From Sinosporangium siamense (GTDB taxonomy: Bacteria > Actinomycetota > Actinomycetes > Streptosporangiales > Streptosporangiaceae): a stretch of DNA of 33,509 bases. Positions 1-9,021 of the stretch are shown in pieces. How positions within the stretch are numbered: position 1 is the stretch's first letter; every line of letters starts with the position of its first letter. The translations under genes were made by a program, and so were the position numbers. The notes beneath the pieces are model-generated. The model saw nothing but the letters and a program-made list of their open reading frames with translations. It was not told where the DNA came from and did not search any database. The DNA lies in NCBI RefSeq assembly GCF_016863435.1, contig NZ_BOOW01000017.1, positions 1-33,509 on the forward strand, read 5' to 3'.

Positions 1-5
1 TTTTC

Positions 6-38
6 AAGAAGGGCCATCCCGATGGGATGGCCCTTCTT
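6..38. terminator. Strong hairpin at the left edge, likely bidirectional terminator
   Basis: A 15-bp perfect stem (6-20 pairing with 24-38) closes a 3-nt GAT loop. The plus side runs on into CTATTT. It lies between whatever gene precedes the window and the 3' end of the minus-strand secreted-protein gene (stop at 72-74), so it probably ends transcription from both sides. Confidence 0.7.
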
Positions 39-71
39 CTATTTCCAGGGTCTTTACCGGAAGCCCGTAAG

Positions 72-1157
72 TCACGTCTCCTGAGAAACGCAACTCGCAG
101 GCGGTCTCCGCATATAAGACACGCCGAATGTGCTGTCCCCAAGAAGGCCGGCCGTCGTGTGGCAGTAGACGTCGACGGTGAGCCGCGGCGGTGCACTGTA
201 ATCGTTAATGGTGCCCAAGTGGCAGTACCTCCCGTCCGTGGCCGTCGAGGTGACCTGGACGTTCCCGAAGAGGATCCCCACGTTCTGCCAGGTGACCCGA
301 TACCAGCCCGTCCCGATGCGCTCGACGGTAGGTGTCTCCCCGGTGACGCTGTACGAGCGGCCGGTGTCGATGGCCGGCCCCGCCGTCACCGTCGTGTACG
401 CCGCCGCGTCCCCGCCGACGCTGTACGACAGCAGCCACTTGGCATCCACCAGTGCCCCGGTCGAGATCGCGTAGCACGAGACCGGAATCTCCAACGCCCC
501 TCCGGCCGCCGTCCCGGCTTGGGCCGAGCACCGTGCCCCCGTCGCCTCGTAGGCCGTCAGCTTGATGTGTCCCGTCCCCGACACGAACGACGCCCCGGGG
601 ATGACCGCCCGATACTGTCCTGTGCTGTCGCGGACCACGCTGTTGGTCTGCCCGTCGGAGTTGAACGTCCCGGAGTTGGGCTGGGTCCCGGTGTGGTGGA
701 CGGTCGCGTAGGCATAGTTGATCGCCGTGGGTGCGGTGAAGTGCACGGTGAACCACCAGTCCACCGGCGCCCCGTTCTCGTCGTAGCACTGGACCTCGAC
801 CAGCTCGTCCGCCCCGGACGGCCCGTATCCGGTCACGGCGCACGTCCGCCCCCGATAGTGGGTGCGATAGGCCGTCACGTGGACGATGCCCGTGCTGGAG
901 GCGACGCCGGGTAACCGTACCTCGTATGCCCCTGTGCCGATACGAGTGACGGTCGCGCCTGTGCCGCCGGTGCTCCACTGGCTGTTGACGGATATGGCGG
1001 TCGGAACCCCGATAGGTGCCTCCGCCGCGGTGGCCTTGTTCACATACGCGTAGGCCCATTGAGGTGTGGGGGAGGTCGTGGCCGAGGCGGCGGTAGAAAT
1101 GGGTGTAAACGGCATTAGGGCTAATAGGAGGACAATTGCCCAGCGTAATTGCGCCAT
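72..1157 (-). CDS. Secreted protein with three disulfide-type repeats, function unknown
   Basis: A 361-residue protein with a clear Sec signal peptide (residues 1-26: Arg5, a hydrophobic core, then a small-residue end ASA). The mature part is three homologous units of about 100 residues (34-140, 146-246, 252-348). Each opens with a Tyr-rich YAY/YTT strand, has a central core of the type RIGTGAYEVRLPGV, RDSTGQYRAVIPGA or RIGTGWYRVTWQNV, and carries one cysteine pair (106/124, 210/228, 312/332). The last strand ends in WFTVHF, WLLSYS or TFGVSY. The pattern suggests extracellular beta-sandwich modules with one disulfide each. I do not recognise a named family. ATG at 1157 was chosen because it opens the signal peptide; ATG at 1193 is possible, and neither has a good ribosome site. 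It is divergent from the sensor kinase at 1272, so it may be a target of that system. Confidence 0.75.
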   Translation of the reverse strand: MAQLRWAIVLLLALMPFTPISTAASATTSPTPQWAYAYVNKATAAEAPIGVPTAISVNSQWSTGGTGATVTRIGTGAYEVRLPGVASSTGIVHVTAYRTHYRGRTCAVTGYGPSGADELVEVQCYDENGAPVDWWFTVHFTAPTAINYAYATVHHTGTQPNSGTFNSDGQTNSVVRDSTGQYRAVIPGASFVSGTGHIKLTAYEATGARCSAQAGTAAGGALEIPVSCYAISTGALVDAKWLLSYSVGGDAAAYTTVTAGPAIDTGRSYSVTGETPTVERIGTGWYRVTWQNVGILFGNVQVTSTATDGRYCHLGTINDYSAPPRLTVDVYCHTTAGLLGDSTFGVSYMRRPPASCVSQET

Positions 1158-1271
1158 GGGCACATGGTGTGGATCGGGTGCTCCCAATGTCATGGGTGTG
1201 CCATTCCCAGCCTCCCGGGAATTCTTCCCGACCTTATGGCTTATGCCGTACCGGACGGCAATCATGGGGAT
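1158..1271. promoter_or_regulatory. Divergent promoter region with inverted repeat
   Basis: The intergenic region separates the secreted repeat protein from the two-component operon. It contains a perfect inverted repeat CGGGAAttcTTCCCG at 1216-1230, plus a further TTCCC at 1204-1208. NarL-family regulators commonly bind short inverted repeats, so this is a candidate operator for the linked response regulator. No clear -35/-10 pair was identified. Confidence 0.35.
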
Positions 1272-3446
1272 ATGCCCGCATCGGAACGCTCGCCCGTGTT
1301 CCTGTTGCTGGCGGTTTTCCTGCTCGGTGTCGCGCTTGTCGGTGTGCGTGTGGCGACTCCGGCGGACGACGTCTTCATCAACCGGGGCAAGGTGCTGTGG
1401 CCCGACAGCCGGCTGACCGTGCAGTGGCCGACGGTCGAGGGGCTCGCGCCGGGCAGTGAGATCCTCCGCGTCGAGGGCCGTCCGCCCGCGGACTGGGTGG
1501 TCCACGCCGGCCGTTTCCCCACCCCGGTCGACAAGGTCACCTATCTCGTCAAAGATCCCAACGGACTCCTCCGTACGGTGACCCTCCCCTTACGCCCCTA
1601 TCCGGTGGCTCGTCAGGTGGCGGCGAACTGGCCGGCGATCGTGTGGGTCGTCACCTTGGCACTGGTCAGTGCCTTCCTGGTTCACCGTCGGCCGAAAGCG
1701 CCGGCGGGGAGGCTGCTGGCCTGGTGTTCGGCGTTTCAGGCGGTGGCCTCCGTCTCGTGGATGTTCGGGTTCGGCGCCAGTGACCTGACCAGCCCGGCCT
1801 ACACGGCGGCCTGGCTGCTCAGCGGGATCGCCTATCAGATGTTGTGGGCCTGCGGCATGCACTTCGCGCTGGTCTTCCCGCGGCGGCAGGCGCTGGTGGT
1901 GCGTTTCGGCTGGATCGTGCCTGCGGTCTACCTGCTGCTTCCCGTGATCCGGGTGGCCGGCGCGGTCGCGGAGGGCTCGTTTGTGGCGCTGCTGTCCCCC
2001 TCGCCGGCGGAGCAGATCGTCCCGGCGGTGCTGCTGGTGGTTTTCCTCTTCCTGGGCTACCGGGCCTCGGCGGAGACGCCGCTGCGTGGGCAGGCTCGCC
2101 TGGTCGGGTTGGTCATCGGGGGTGCGATCGCGGCCTTCACCGGCCTGGTGATCGTGCCGGACGCGATCACGGGCGTACCGCTGCTGGCGCCGCCGTTGCA
2201 GCCGCTGCTCTTCCTGCCGGTCCCGGTCACCATCATCGCCGCGGTGCTCAAACACCGCATGCTGGACATCACCGTGGTGGTGAACCGGTCGGCGGTCTGG
2301 TTGACGATGACAGTGGTGGTCATCTGTGGATATGCCGCGGTGGTGGCCCTGTCGAGCCTCTTGTTCGCGCGGTGGTTCCACCCCGTGTCGTCGGTGATGG
2401 CCAGTGGGGTGGTCGCCCTCATGTTCCAGCCGATCAGGGAGAGGGTCCAAGCCGTGGTCAATAAGTGGACTTATGGCGAACGCGATCCCTATCGCCTCGC
2501 CAACCGGCTCGCCCGGCGGATCGAGCGGGCGCAGACGCCCGCCGAGGCCCTGTCGGAGGCGGTGCGGCTCATCGGCACGCAGCTGCGCCTCCCTGCGGTC
2601 GCCGTCGAGCTGCCCGACGGCACCTACGTCGGCAACGGCCAACCGCGGAGCCCGGAACCCGTGGCGCTGACCTATCAAGGTACGGCTGTCGCCTCGCTCC
2701 TGGTCGACTGGCCACCGGGACGCGGGCCGTCCGCACTGGACCGGGAGTTGCTCGACCTGCTGGCGCCCCAGCTCGGGGCCACCGCATATGTCGCCAAGCT
2801 GACAGCCGACGTGCGCCGCTCACGGGAACGGCTGGTGCTGGCCCGCGAGGAGGAGCGCCGCCGCATTTACCGCGATCTGCACGACGGCACCACGGCGACG
2901 CTCGCGGCGACCGCGCTGCATCTCCAGCTCGCGCAGAACGCCCTGGCCCCCGAGCAGGAGGGCCTGCGCGAGACGCTCGGGCGGCTGGTCGCCGAGACCC
3001 TCTCGGTGGCCGACGTGGTCAGCCGCGTGATGCACAACCTCAGCCCGCCCGTGCTCTATGAGCTCGGACTGGTCAGGGCACTGGAGGAGAAGGCGATCAC
3101 ATTCAGCGGGCAGAACGGCCCGGTGATCTCCCTATCCGCCGACGACCTGCCGCCTCTGCCGGTCGGTGTGCAGGTCGCGGTGTTCCGGATCGCGGTCGAG
3201 GCGATGTTGAACGTCGTACGGCACGCCTCGGCGCGGCGTTGCACCGTGCGCCTGACCTTCGACGGGGCGTTGTGCCTGCGGGTCAGGGACGACGGGGCGG
3301 GGTTGCCGGTGCCGTTCGAAGCGGGGTCGGGAGTGCGGTCGATGCGTGAGCGGGCGGCTGAGCTGGGGGGATCGTGTCTGATTCATCCGGCGCAGGGTGG
3401 AGGCACCGAGCTGGTGGCGATCATCCCGGTGAGCGGCCATGAGTGA
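1272..3446 (+). CDS. Polytopic sensor histidine kinase, NarL/ComP-type (HisKA_3)
   Basis: About 724 residues. An N-terminal membrane helix (about 8-27) is followed by an extracytoplasmic stretch of roughly 90 residues with a PDZ-like feel. About nine further hydrophobic segments follow, then a cytoplasmic GAF-like linker. The kinase core has the HisKA_3 box EEERRRIYRDLHDGTTA, with phospho-acceptor His near 537, the N-box Asn near 647 in VEAMLNVVRHAS, the G-box DDGAGL, and a C-terminal GGGTELVAIIPV. This resembles sensors of the ComP/DesK-type HPK7 class, which phosphorylate LuxR-type regulators. Start ATG 1272 precedes the first helix; ATG 1236 is possible, and no start has a strong ribosome site. 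It overlaps the response regulator by 8 nt, so the two form an operon. Confidence 0.85.
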   Translation: MPASERSPVFLLLAVFLLGVALVGVRVATPADDVFINRGKVLWPDSRLTVQWPTVEGLAPGSEILRVEGRPPADWVVHAGRFPTPVDKVTYLVKDPNGLLRTVTLPLRPYPVARQVAANWPAIVWVVTLALVSAFLVHRRPKAPAGRLLAWCSAFQAVASVSWMFGFGASDLTSPAYTAAWLLSGIAYQMLWACGMHFALVFPRRQALVVRFGWIVPAVYLLLPVIRVAGAVAEGSFVALLSPSPAEQIVPAVLLVVFLFLGYRASAETPLRGQARLVGLVIGGAIAAFTGLVIVPDAITGVPLLAPPLQPLLFLPVPVTIIAAVLKHRMLDITVVVNRSAVWLTMTVVVICGYAAVVALSSLLFARWFHPVSSVMASGVVALMFQPIRERVQAVVNKWTYGERDPYRLANRLARRIERAQTPAEALSEAVRLIGTQLRLPAVAVELPDGTYVGNGQPRSPEPVALTYQGTAVASLLVDWPPGRGPSALDRELLDLLAPQLGATAYVAKLTADVRRSRERLVLAREEERRRIYRDLHDGTTATLAATALHLQLAQNALAPEQEGLRETLGRLVAETLSVADVVSRVMHNLSPPVLYELGLVRALEEKAITFSGQNGPVISLSADDLPPLPVGVQVAVFRIAVEAMLNVVRHASARRCTVRLTFDGALCLRVRDDGAGLPVPFEAGSGVRSMRERAAELGGSCLIHPAQGGGTELVAIIPVSGHE

Positions 3447-4077
3447 GCCGTTCAGCGTGGCGATCGCCGACGACCATCCGGCCTTTCTTGAGGGGCTCAA
3501 GCTGGTGGTGTCGAATTCGCCCGGAATGCGGCTGGTGGGTATGGCGACGACAAGCGCCGGGATCGTCGCCCTGGCGACAGAGTTGCGGCCGCAGGTGGTC
3601 GTGATGGACATTCGTATGCCGGATTTCTCAGGCATCGAGGCGACGGCGCAGATTGTGGAGAGCTGTTGTGCGACGCGGGTTATGATCCTCAGCAGTTTCG
3701 ACAGGGAGGAGTATGTCGTCTCGGCGATCCGGTCGGGTGCCAGCGGTTATCTGCTGAAGACGTCACCGCTGCCGGAGTTGGTGCAGGCCATCATGGCTGT
3801 CGCCGCCGGTCAGCTCATCTTCGGGACGGGCATCGCGGCCCAGGTGGCGGGGCATTTCCGCCGGCCTGGCCCCGCCGTACAGTTTCCACGGCTGACCAAC
3901 AGGGAGAGGGAGATTCTCGCACTGGTCGCCGCCGGATTCCGTAATGGTGAGATTGCTCGGCAGTTGGAGATCAAGCCGAAGACCGTGCAAAACCACCTGT
4001 CCAACATTTTTGCCGAGTTGGGGGTCGCCGATCGGGCGGAGGCCATCGAACTCGCTCGTGAGGCCGGCTTGGCTTGA
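3439..4077 (+). CDS. NarL/LuxR-family response regulator
   Basis: A 212-residue regulator. The receiver domain (about 5-120) has acidic pocket D11-D12, phospho-acceptor Asp57 (VVVMDIRMPDF), Ser85/Ser86 and Lys107 (GYLLKTS). The C-terminal LuxR/GerE helix-turn-helix spans about 151-210 (LTNREREILALVAAG, then KPKTVQNHLSNIFAELGV). It starts inside the kinase gene (ATGAGTGA), which implies translational coupling and a cognate pair. Its target is unknown; the divergent secreted-protein gene is the obvious candidate. Confidence 0.92.
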   Translation: MSEPFSVAIADDHPAFLEGLKLVVSNSPGMRLVGMATTSAGIVALATELRPQVVVMDIRMPDFSGIEATAQIVESCCATRVMILSSFDREEYVVSAIRSGASGYLLKTSPLPELVQAIMAVAAGQLIFGTGIAAQVAGHFRRPGPAVQFPRLTNREREILALVAAGFRNGEIARQLEIKPKTVQNHLSNIFAELGVADRAEAIELAREAGLA

Positions 4078-4129
4078 GGGGCTTGACGCAGGGGGCAGGT
4101 GTTTTTTGTCCCCGATTAAGGGGGTTTTT

Positions 4130-4681
4130 ATGACGTGGACGGTTCATGGCAGCCGCCCTGTCTATCGCAGCGACTGGGTGAATCTCGACCTGCTCGACGT
4201 GGAGATGCCGGACGGCCAGAGGATTGAGCAGAATGTCGTCCGCATGGTCCGCCCCGTGGCCGCCGGCGCCGTGGTGGTGGGGGATCGGGTGTTGCTCATG
4301 TGGAGATATCGGCATGTGACCGGTTCACGGGGATGGGAGATCCCCATGGGCCGGGTGGAGGCAGACGAATCCCCGGTGGAGGCCGCCGCGAGGGAGATCG
4401 AGGAGGAGACCGGCTGGCGGCCCGGTCCCTTGACGCTGATCGCGGCCTCAGAGCCGTCGAACGGCACCGTCGACAGCGTGCACTATCTGTTCAGAGCGGA
4501 TTCGGCGCAGCACATCGGGCCGCCGGTGGACATCACGGAGGCCGAGCGCATCGAGTGGGTGCCGCTCGCGAACATTCTGGGCCTCGTGGCGGAGGGACGG
4601 ATCGTCAGCGGTCCGACATTGATCGCGCTGCTCCACGTGCTGGCCGAGCGGGCCGGGCAACGCGAGGTGCCCGTGCTCTAG
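4130..4681 (+). CDS. Nudix hydrolase, ADP-ribose pyrophosphatase-like
   Basis: 183 residues with a complete Nudix box (G-x5-E-x7-REIEEETGW). This is the Mg-binding catalytic helix of enzymes that hydrolyse nucleoside diphosphates linked to another moiety. The fold around it (WEIPMGRVEADE before the box, SEPSNGTVDSVHYLF after it) resembles ADP-ribose or sugar-nucleotide pyrophosphatases, but the substrate cannot be fixed from sequence. The start at 4130 is supported by AAGGGGG at 4118-4124, 5 nt upstream. A small C4/G4 hairpin with a following T5 overlaps this ribosome site. The stop codon lies inside a 14-bp tandem repeat. Confidence 0.85.
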   Translation: MTWTVHGSRPVYRSDWVNLDLLDVEMPDGQRIEQNVVRMVRPVAAGAVVVGDRVLLMWRYRHVTGSRGWEIPMGRVEADESPVEAAAREIEEETGWRPGPLTLIAASEPSNGTVDSVHYLFRADSAQHIGPPVDITEAERIEWVPLANILGLVAEGRIVSGPTLIALLHVLAERAGQREVPVL

Positions 4682-4724
4682 GCCCCGTGCTCTAGGCCCC
4701 GCGTTCCAAGCCTCGTGCTCAGGC
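4671..4724. repeat. 14-bp tandem repeat across the Nudix stop codon
   Basis: Units of 14 bp: ccgtgctctaggcc at 4671-4684, an exact copy at 4685-4698, a degenerate copy at 4699-4712, and a partial copy from 4713. The first unit contains the Nudix TAG stop (4679-4681). The array fills the gap to the convergent gene and runs into its 3' end at 4719. Confidence 0.8.
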
Positions 4725-5600
4725 GGCGGTGAGGCGGGCGATGCTGTCGTCGTCGCAGGTCGCCCAGAAGGTGCCGACGACGTCCTCCAGGTGGTCGAGC
4801 GAGTCGGCCCGGAAGAGCACGTCCTGATATTTGGTGATGTCGTAGTGCGTGGTCCCCATCATGGCCAGGTCCAGCGGACGGATGTCCATGCCCCGGAACT
4901 CCTCGATCTCCCCGTAGGAGGACAGGATGCCCGCGCCGTACGCCCGCAGCTCGCCCCTCTCCTGCATCACGCCGAACTCCAGGGTGAACCAGAAGATCTT
5001 GGAGATGAACTCCAGCGCGTCCTCGCTCTCGACCCGCCGGGCGGCCTGGCCGGCGAGGCGGTAGAGGCGGGAGTAGCGGTCGGAGGCCAGGGCGTTTGCG
5101 TGGCCGATGACCTCGTGGATCACGTCGGGTTCCGGAGTGTAGAAGGGCACGGAGTGGTGGCGGATGTACTGCGTCGAGTAGAAGTATCCGTCGGCGAGCA
5201 CACCGTAGAAGTCGCGGAGCGGCACGAGGCCGGCGGCGGGGAGATACCGGAAGCCGGTGAGCGGGGCGAGGAGGGTGCTGACCTCCTCAAGCTGGGGGAT
5301 GTGGTCCTTCGGCAGACCTAGCCGCTCGACGGCGTTCAGATACTCGGCCGGGGCGTACTTCTGGTGTTTGGCGGCGAGCTCGCGGCTCACCAGGGCCCAG
5401 ACCTCGTGTTCCTCGTCGGTGTATTCCGCGACGGGGATGGGATCGCCCGGCACATACCCGATGGCGAGTGCCGCGATGGCGTTGCGGCGTCCGCGGTAGG
5501 TCGGGTCCGCCACGCCGGGGTGATCCGCCGAGAGTTCCACGACGACGGAGCCGTCGTCGCGCGTCGAAACCGGTGCAAAGTATTGTGCTTCCTCGAACAT
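4719..5600 (-). CDS. phhA: Phenylalanine 4-monooxygenase (aromatic amino acid hydroxylase)
   Basis: 293 residues, the size of bacterial single-domain pterin-dependent hydroxylases. It converts L-phenylalanine to L-tyrosine using tetrahydropterin, O2 and non-haem iron. The iron facial triad is visible: His162 and His167 in DVIHEVIGHAN, and Glu208 in FWFTLEFGVM. The family stretch YIRHHSVPFYTPEPD precedes it. There is no N-terminal ACT regulatory domain. ATG 5600 lacks a close Shine-Dalgarno. It is divergent from an Lrp/AsnC regulator that is its likely controller. Tyrosine and tryptophan hydroxylases are related, but this form in bacteria is normally PAH. Confidence 0.92.
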   Translation of the reverse strand: MFEEAQYFAPVSTRDDGSVVVELSADHPGVADPTYRGRRNAIAALAIGYVPGDPIPVAEYTDEEHEVWALVSRELAAKHQKYAPAEYLNAVERLGLPKDHIPQLEEVSTLLAPLTGFRYLPAAGLVPLRDFYGVLADGYFYSTQYIRHHSVPFYTPEPDVIHEVIGHANALASDRYSRLYRLAGQAARRVESEDALEFISKIFWFTLEFGVMQERGELRAYGAGILSSYGEIEEFRGMDIRPLDLAMMGTTHYDITKYQDVLFRADSLDHLEDVVGTFWATCDDDSIARLTAA

Positions 5601-5811
5601 AGTGAAATCACAGCAATTCCCGGAATCTATGGCAAGAGCGGCTAGTTCTAGTGGGCAGATCGCGCATCATCGGTCAGCTTTGATCAAGTTATGCTAGGCG
5701 ATTCGCACACTTGAGTTGGTAAGGGGCGCTTTGCCTGGTCGCCCTGAGCAAGCATGCCCAGGCATCATGAGTCACGCTCATGACACCGGGAGGAAAGGCG
5801 AGGGGCGCACG
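5601..5811. promoter_or_regulatory. Divergent phhA / Lrp regulator promoter region
   Basis: The 211-bp region holds several short palindromes that could be Lrp-type operators: GTGAaaTCAC at 5602-5611 just upstream of the phhA start, CTAGttCTAG at 5642-5651, and TTGATCAA at 5680-5687. The start of the regulator gene is preceded by GGGAGG and then GAGGGG (5800-5805, 6 nt from ATG). Core promoters cannot be placed with confidence. Confidence 0.4.
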
Positions 5812-6279
5812 ATGATCGACGAGCTGGACAGCCGGCTCCTGGTGACCATGCGGGCCAATCCGAGGGTCGGCCTGACCGAGCTCGCGCGGTTGCTGGGTGT
5901 CGCCCGGGGCACCGTGCAGGCCCGGGTGGAGAAGCTCGTGGCGCGTGGGGTCATCACCGACTTCGGCCCCACGATCGATCCCGAGGTGGTGGGCTATCCG
6001 ATCCTCGGCTTCGTGTCGCTCCAGATCGCCCAGGGCAGGCTGGCCGAGGCGGTGGAGTCGCTGCGCGGGGTGCCGGAGATCCTGGAGGTGTACGGCACGA
6101 GCGGGCAGGCCGACCTGTTGTGCCGGGTCGTGGCGCGGGGCACGGCGCACCTTCAGGAGATCATCGCGCTCATCCTGGCGTCCCCCGCGGTGCAGCGGAC
6201 CGACACCACGATCGTGTTGTCCAACCAGATCTCCTACCGCATCGAACCGCTCCTGAAGGCGGCACCGCAAAGCCCCTGA
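5812..6279 (+). CDS. Lrp/AsnC-family transcriptional regulator
   Basis: 155 residues. The N-terminal helix-turn-helix is MIDELDSRLL, LTELARLLGVA and RGTVQARVEKL, at about 3-45. The C-terminal RAM/ACT-like ligand domain (about 65-150) includes VYGTSGQADLLCRVVA, where Lrp proteins bind amino acids. ATG 5812 was chosen for its ribosome site and because the family begins at this ID-x-LD motif. It is divergent from phhA, so a role as an amino-acid-responsive regulator of phenylalanine hydroxylation is inferred. Confidence 0.88.
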   Translation: MIDELDSRLLVTMRANPRVGLTELARLLGVARGTVQARVEKLVARGVITDFGPTIDPEVVGYPILGFVSLQIAQGRLAEAVESLRGVPEILEVYGTSGQADLLCRVVARGTAHLQEIIALILASPAVQRTDTTIVLSNQISYRIEPLLKAAPQSP

Positions 6280-6354
6280 TGCCCCGATGTCGGACAATTG
6301 CCGCGCTATGGGGCTCAGGGGCCTGCTGAGCGGTCGAGGAGAGGTAAGGGGCCT
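6280..6354. other. Convergent gap after the Lrp gene and pstB
   Basis: A short gap between convergent genes. The only structure seen is a 6-bp hairpin GCTCAG/CTGAGC (6313-6318 with 6326-6331) without a T-run, so it is at most a weak terminator. Confidence 0.3.
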
Positions 6355-7131
6355 CTAGCCAAAGCGACCGGTGATGTAGTCCTCTGTGGCCTTCTCAGAT
6401 GGGTTGGTGAACATCGCGGATGTCTCGTCCATCTCGACGAGCCGACCGGGTTGCCCCTGCGCCGCCAGGTTGAAGAAGGCTGTGCGGTCGCTGACCCGCG
6501 CTGCCTGCTGCATGTTGTGCGTGACGATGACGATGGTGAACTCGTCCTTGAGCTCCGTGATCAAATCCTCGATGGCGAGGGTGGAGATCGGGTCGAGGGC
6601 CGAGCACGGCTCGTCCATCAGCAGCACCTGGGGTTTGACGGCGATGCAGCGCGCGATGCAGAGGCGCTGCTGCTGGCCGCCCGAGAGCCCCGCGCCGGGT
6701 TTGTTCAGCCGGTCCTTGACCTCGTTCCACAGGTTCGCGCCGCGGAGCGACTGCTCGACGACCTCGTCGGTCTTCGACTTGCTTATCCGTCCGTTGAGAC
6801 GCAGCCCGGCGGCGACGTTCTCGTAGATGGACATGGTGGGGAAGGGGTTGGGCCGCTGGAAGACCATGCCGATGGTGCGGCGCACGGAGACGGGGTCCAC
6901 ACCCGGCCCGTACAGGTCGTCGCTGTCGAGCATGACCTTGCCCTCGACGCGGGCGCCGGGGATGACCTCGTGCATGCGGTTCAGCGTGCGTAGAAAGGTG
7001 GACTTGCCGCATCCGGAGGGGCCGATGAACGCGGTGACGGAGCGCGGCTCGATGGTCATCGAGATGTCCGCGATGGCCTTGTGCGCGCCGTAGTACGCGT
7101 CTAGGCCGGAGACCTGGATCTGCTTAGCCAT
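6355..7131 (-). CDS. pstB: Phosphate ABC transporter ATP-binding protein
   Basis: 258 residues, normal for PstB, the ATPase that drives high-affinity phosphate import through PstCA. Walker [10 protein letters not shown] is at 37-45, the signature LSGGQQQR at 149-156, Walker B VLLMDEP at about 169-175 and the H-loop in THNMQQA. The [17 protein letters not shown] segment is characteristic of PstB. ATG 7131 has AAGGGG 8 nt upstream. It is the last gene of the pstSCAB cluster; no phoU follows in this window. Confidence 0.97.
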   Translation of the reverse strand: MAKQIQVSGLDAYYGAHKAIADISMTIEPRSVTAFIGPSGCGKSTFLRTLNRMHEVIPGARVEGKVMLDSDDLYGPGVDPVSVRRTIGMVFQRPNPFPTMSIYENVAAGLRLNGRISKSKTDEVVEQSLRGANLWNEVKDRLNKPGAGLSGGQQQRLCIARCIAVKPQVLLMDEPCSALDPISTLAIEDLITELKDEFTIVIVTHNMQQAARVSDRTAFFNLAAQGQPGRLVEMDETSAMFTNPSEKATEDYITGRFG

Positions 7132-7142
7132 GGTGAGGCCCC

Positions 7143-8015
7143 TTATCTTCCCCGAGCGGGCGAACGCCAGTAGGCGATCAATCGCGCGACGAGGTTGAGC
7201 AGCATGACGATGAGGATGAGGGTGAGAGCACCGGCCCACGCGCGGTCGATGGCGGTGTCGTTGGGCCGCCCCGCCTGGTCGAAGACGAACAGCGGCAACC
7301 CCATCTGTGCGTTGGTGAAGGGGTTGGCGTTGATCGAGTCGGTGAAGAAGACCGTGAGCAGCAGGGGCGCGGTCTCACCCGTGACACGCGCGACGGCGAG
7401 CATGACGCCGGTGACGATGCCGGTGAGGGCGGTCGGCAGCACGACCTTCACGATCGTGCGCCACTTCGGCACGCCGAGGGCGTAGGAGGCCTCCCGCAGG
7501 TCGTCGGGGACCAGCTTGAGCATCTCCTCGGCCGAGCGGACCACGGTCGGCATCATCAGCACCGAGAGGGCCAGGGCACCGGCGAAGCCGGAGTAGTTGA
7601 GGTCGAGGAACAGCACCCAGAAGGCGAGGATGAACAGGCCGGCGACCACCGAGGGGATGCCGGTCATGACGTCCACGAAGAACCGGATGGCGTTCGCCAG
7701 GCGGCCTTTGCCGCCGTATTCCACGAGGTAGATCGCGGTGAGGATGCCGATCGGCACCGACATGAGGGAGGCGAGACCGACCTGTTGAAGGGTGCCGAGA
7801 ATGGCGTGGTAGGCACCGCCTCCTGCATCTCTTGGCCCGATGTTCTTCATCGAGCGATAGAGGAAGTCGAAGTCGAAGCGGGCCATGCCGTTCTTGATCA
7901 CGAGATAGATCACGGAGACCAGCGGGATGACCGCGACGGCGAACGCGAGATAGACCAGGCATCGCACTGTGAGGTCTTTGGCGCGGCGCCCGGTCGAGAG
8001 GGTCTGAATGCTCAC
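7143..8015 (-). CDS. pstA: Phosphate ABC transporter permease PstA
   Basis: About 290 residues, an integral-membrane permease with roughly six helices. The ABC-permease coupling loop is [21 protein letters not shown], and the family segment [14 protein letters not shown] follows. GTG 8015 is preferred because GGAGA lies 6 nt upstream; in-frame GTGs at 8051 and 8060 would add 12 or 15 residues. The gap to pstB is 11 nt. It partners with PstC to form the phosphate channel. Confidence 0.95.
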   Translation of the reverse strand: MSIQTLSTGRRAKDLTVRCLVYLAFAVAVIPLVSVIYLVIKNGMARFDFDFLYRSMKNIGPRDAGGGAYHAILGTLQQVGLASLMSVPIGILTAIYLVEYGGKGRLANAIRFFVDVMTGIPSVVAGLFILAFWVLFLDLNYSGFAGALALSVLMMPTVVRSAEEMLKLVPDDLREASYALGVPKWRTIVKVVLPTALTGIVTGVMLAVARVTGETAPLLLTVFFTDSINANPFTNAQMGLPLFVFDQAGRPNDTAIDRAWAGALTLILIVMLLNLVARLIAYWRSPARGR

Positions 8016-8043
8016 GGCCGGTCTCCGGTGCTGGCTAGAGAGG

Positions 8044-9015
8044 TCATGCACTTGCTCCACTGCGCCGAGCGATGATCATGCGTGCGGCCATGTTGACGAC
8101 CAACGTGATGATGAACAGGACCAGGCCCGAGGCGATCAGTGCGCCCCGGCCGACCTCGCCGGCCTCGGCGAACCCCAGGGCGATGTTGGCCGCGATGCTG
8201 TTGCCGTTGGGCCCGAGGATCCCGAAGGTGATGCCGAACGTCGCGGGGAAGATCAGGGCGACGGCGATGGTCTCGCCCATGGCGCGGCCGAGGCCGAGCA
8301 TGGCCGCGCTCATGACGCCGGGGCGGCCGAAGGGGAGGACCGCCATTTTGATCATTTCCCAGCGGGTGGCGCCGAGTGCGAGAGCCGCCTCCTCGTTCAT
8401 GCGGGGCACCTGAAGGAAGACCTCGCGGGAGATGGCGGCGATGATCGGGAGAATCATGATCGCGAGCACGATCGCGGCGGTGAGCATCGAGCGGCCGACG
8501 ACCGGGTCGCCGCTGAACAACGGGAACCACCCGAGATATTCGTTGAGGAACTCCGAGGGGCCCTGCATGAACGGCACGAGAAAGATCACGCCCCAGAGGC
8601 CGTAGACCACACTCGGCACGGCGGCCAGCAGGTCCACGACATATCCCAGTGCTCCGGCGATCTTGCGCGGCGCGTAGTGGGAGATGAACAGCGCCACGCC
8701 GACGGCGACGGGCATGGCCATGGCCAGGGCCAGGGCGGAGCTCATGATGGTGCCGAAGGCCAGGGCGCCGATGCCGAAGACCGGCGGGGTGTTGTTCGGC
8801 GTCCAGAGGAGTTCGGTGAGGAAGGAACTGTTGTTCGCCTGGAGGGCGGGGATGGCCTCCGCGATGAGGAAAACCGCGATGGCGGCCATGATCGCTAGCA
8901 GCGTTATCCCGGCGGCGGAGGTGAGGCGTCGAAACGGGCCTTCGCCGCGAGAGCGCCTGAAGGCGGGCCGGTGTGTTTCCGACCCGCTCTGGCGAGTTTC
9001 AATGGTTGCAGTCAT
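8044..9015 (-). CDS. pstC: Phosphate ABC transporter permease PstC
   Basis: 323 residues, with a first helix at about 33-55 and five further hydrophobic segments. The coupling loop MNEEAALALGATRWEMIKMAVLP and the family segment GLGRAMGETIAVALI are clear. It starts 6 nt after the pstS stop, which argues for co-transcription with pstS. Confidence 0.96.
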   Translation of the reverse strand: MTATIETRQSGSETHRPAFRRSRGEGPFRRLTSAAGITLLAIMAAIAVFLIAEAIPALQANNSSFLTELLWTPNNTPPVFGIGALAFGTIMSSALALAMAMPVAVGVALFISHYAPRKIAGALGYVVDLLAAVPSVVYGLWGVIFLVPFMQGPSEFLNEYLGWFPLFSGDPVVGRSMLTAAIVLAIMILPIIAAISREVFLQVPRMNEEAALALGATRWEMIKMAVLPFGRPGVMSAAMLGLGRAMGETIAVALIFPATFGITFGILGPNGNSIAANIALGFAEAGEVGRGALIASGLVLFIITLVVNMAARMIIARRSGASA

Positions 9016-9021
9016 TGACTC

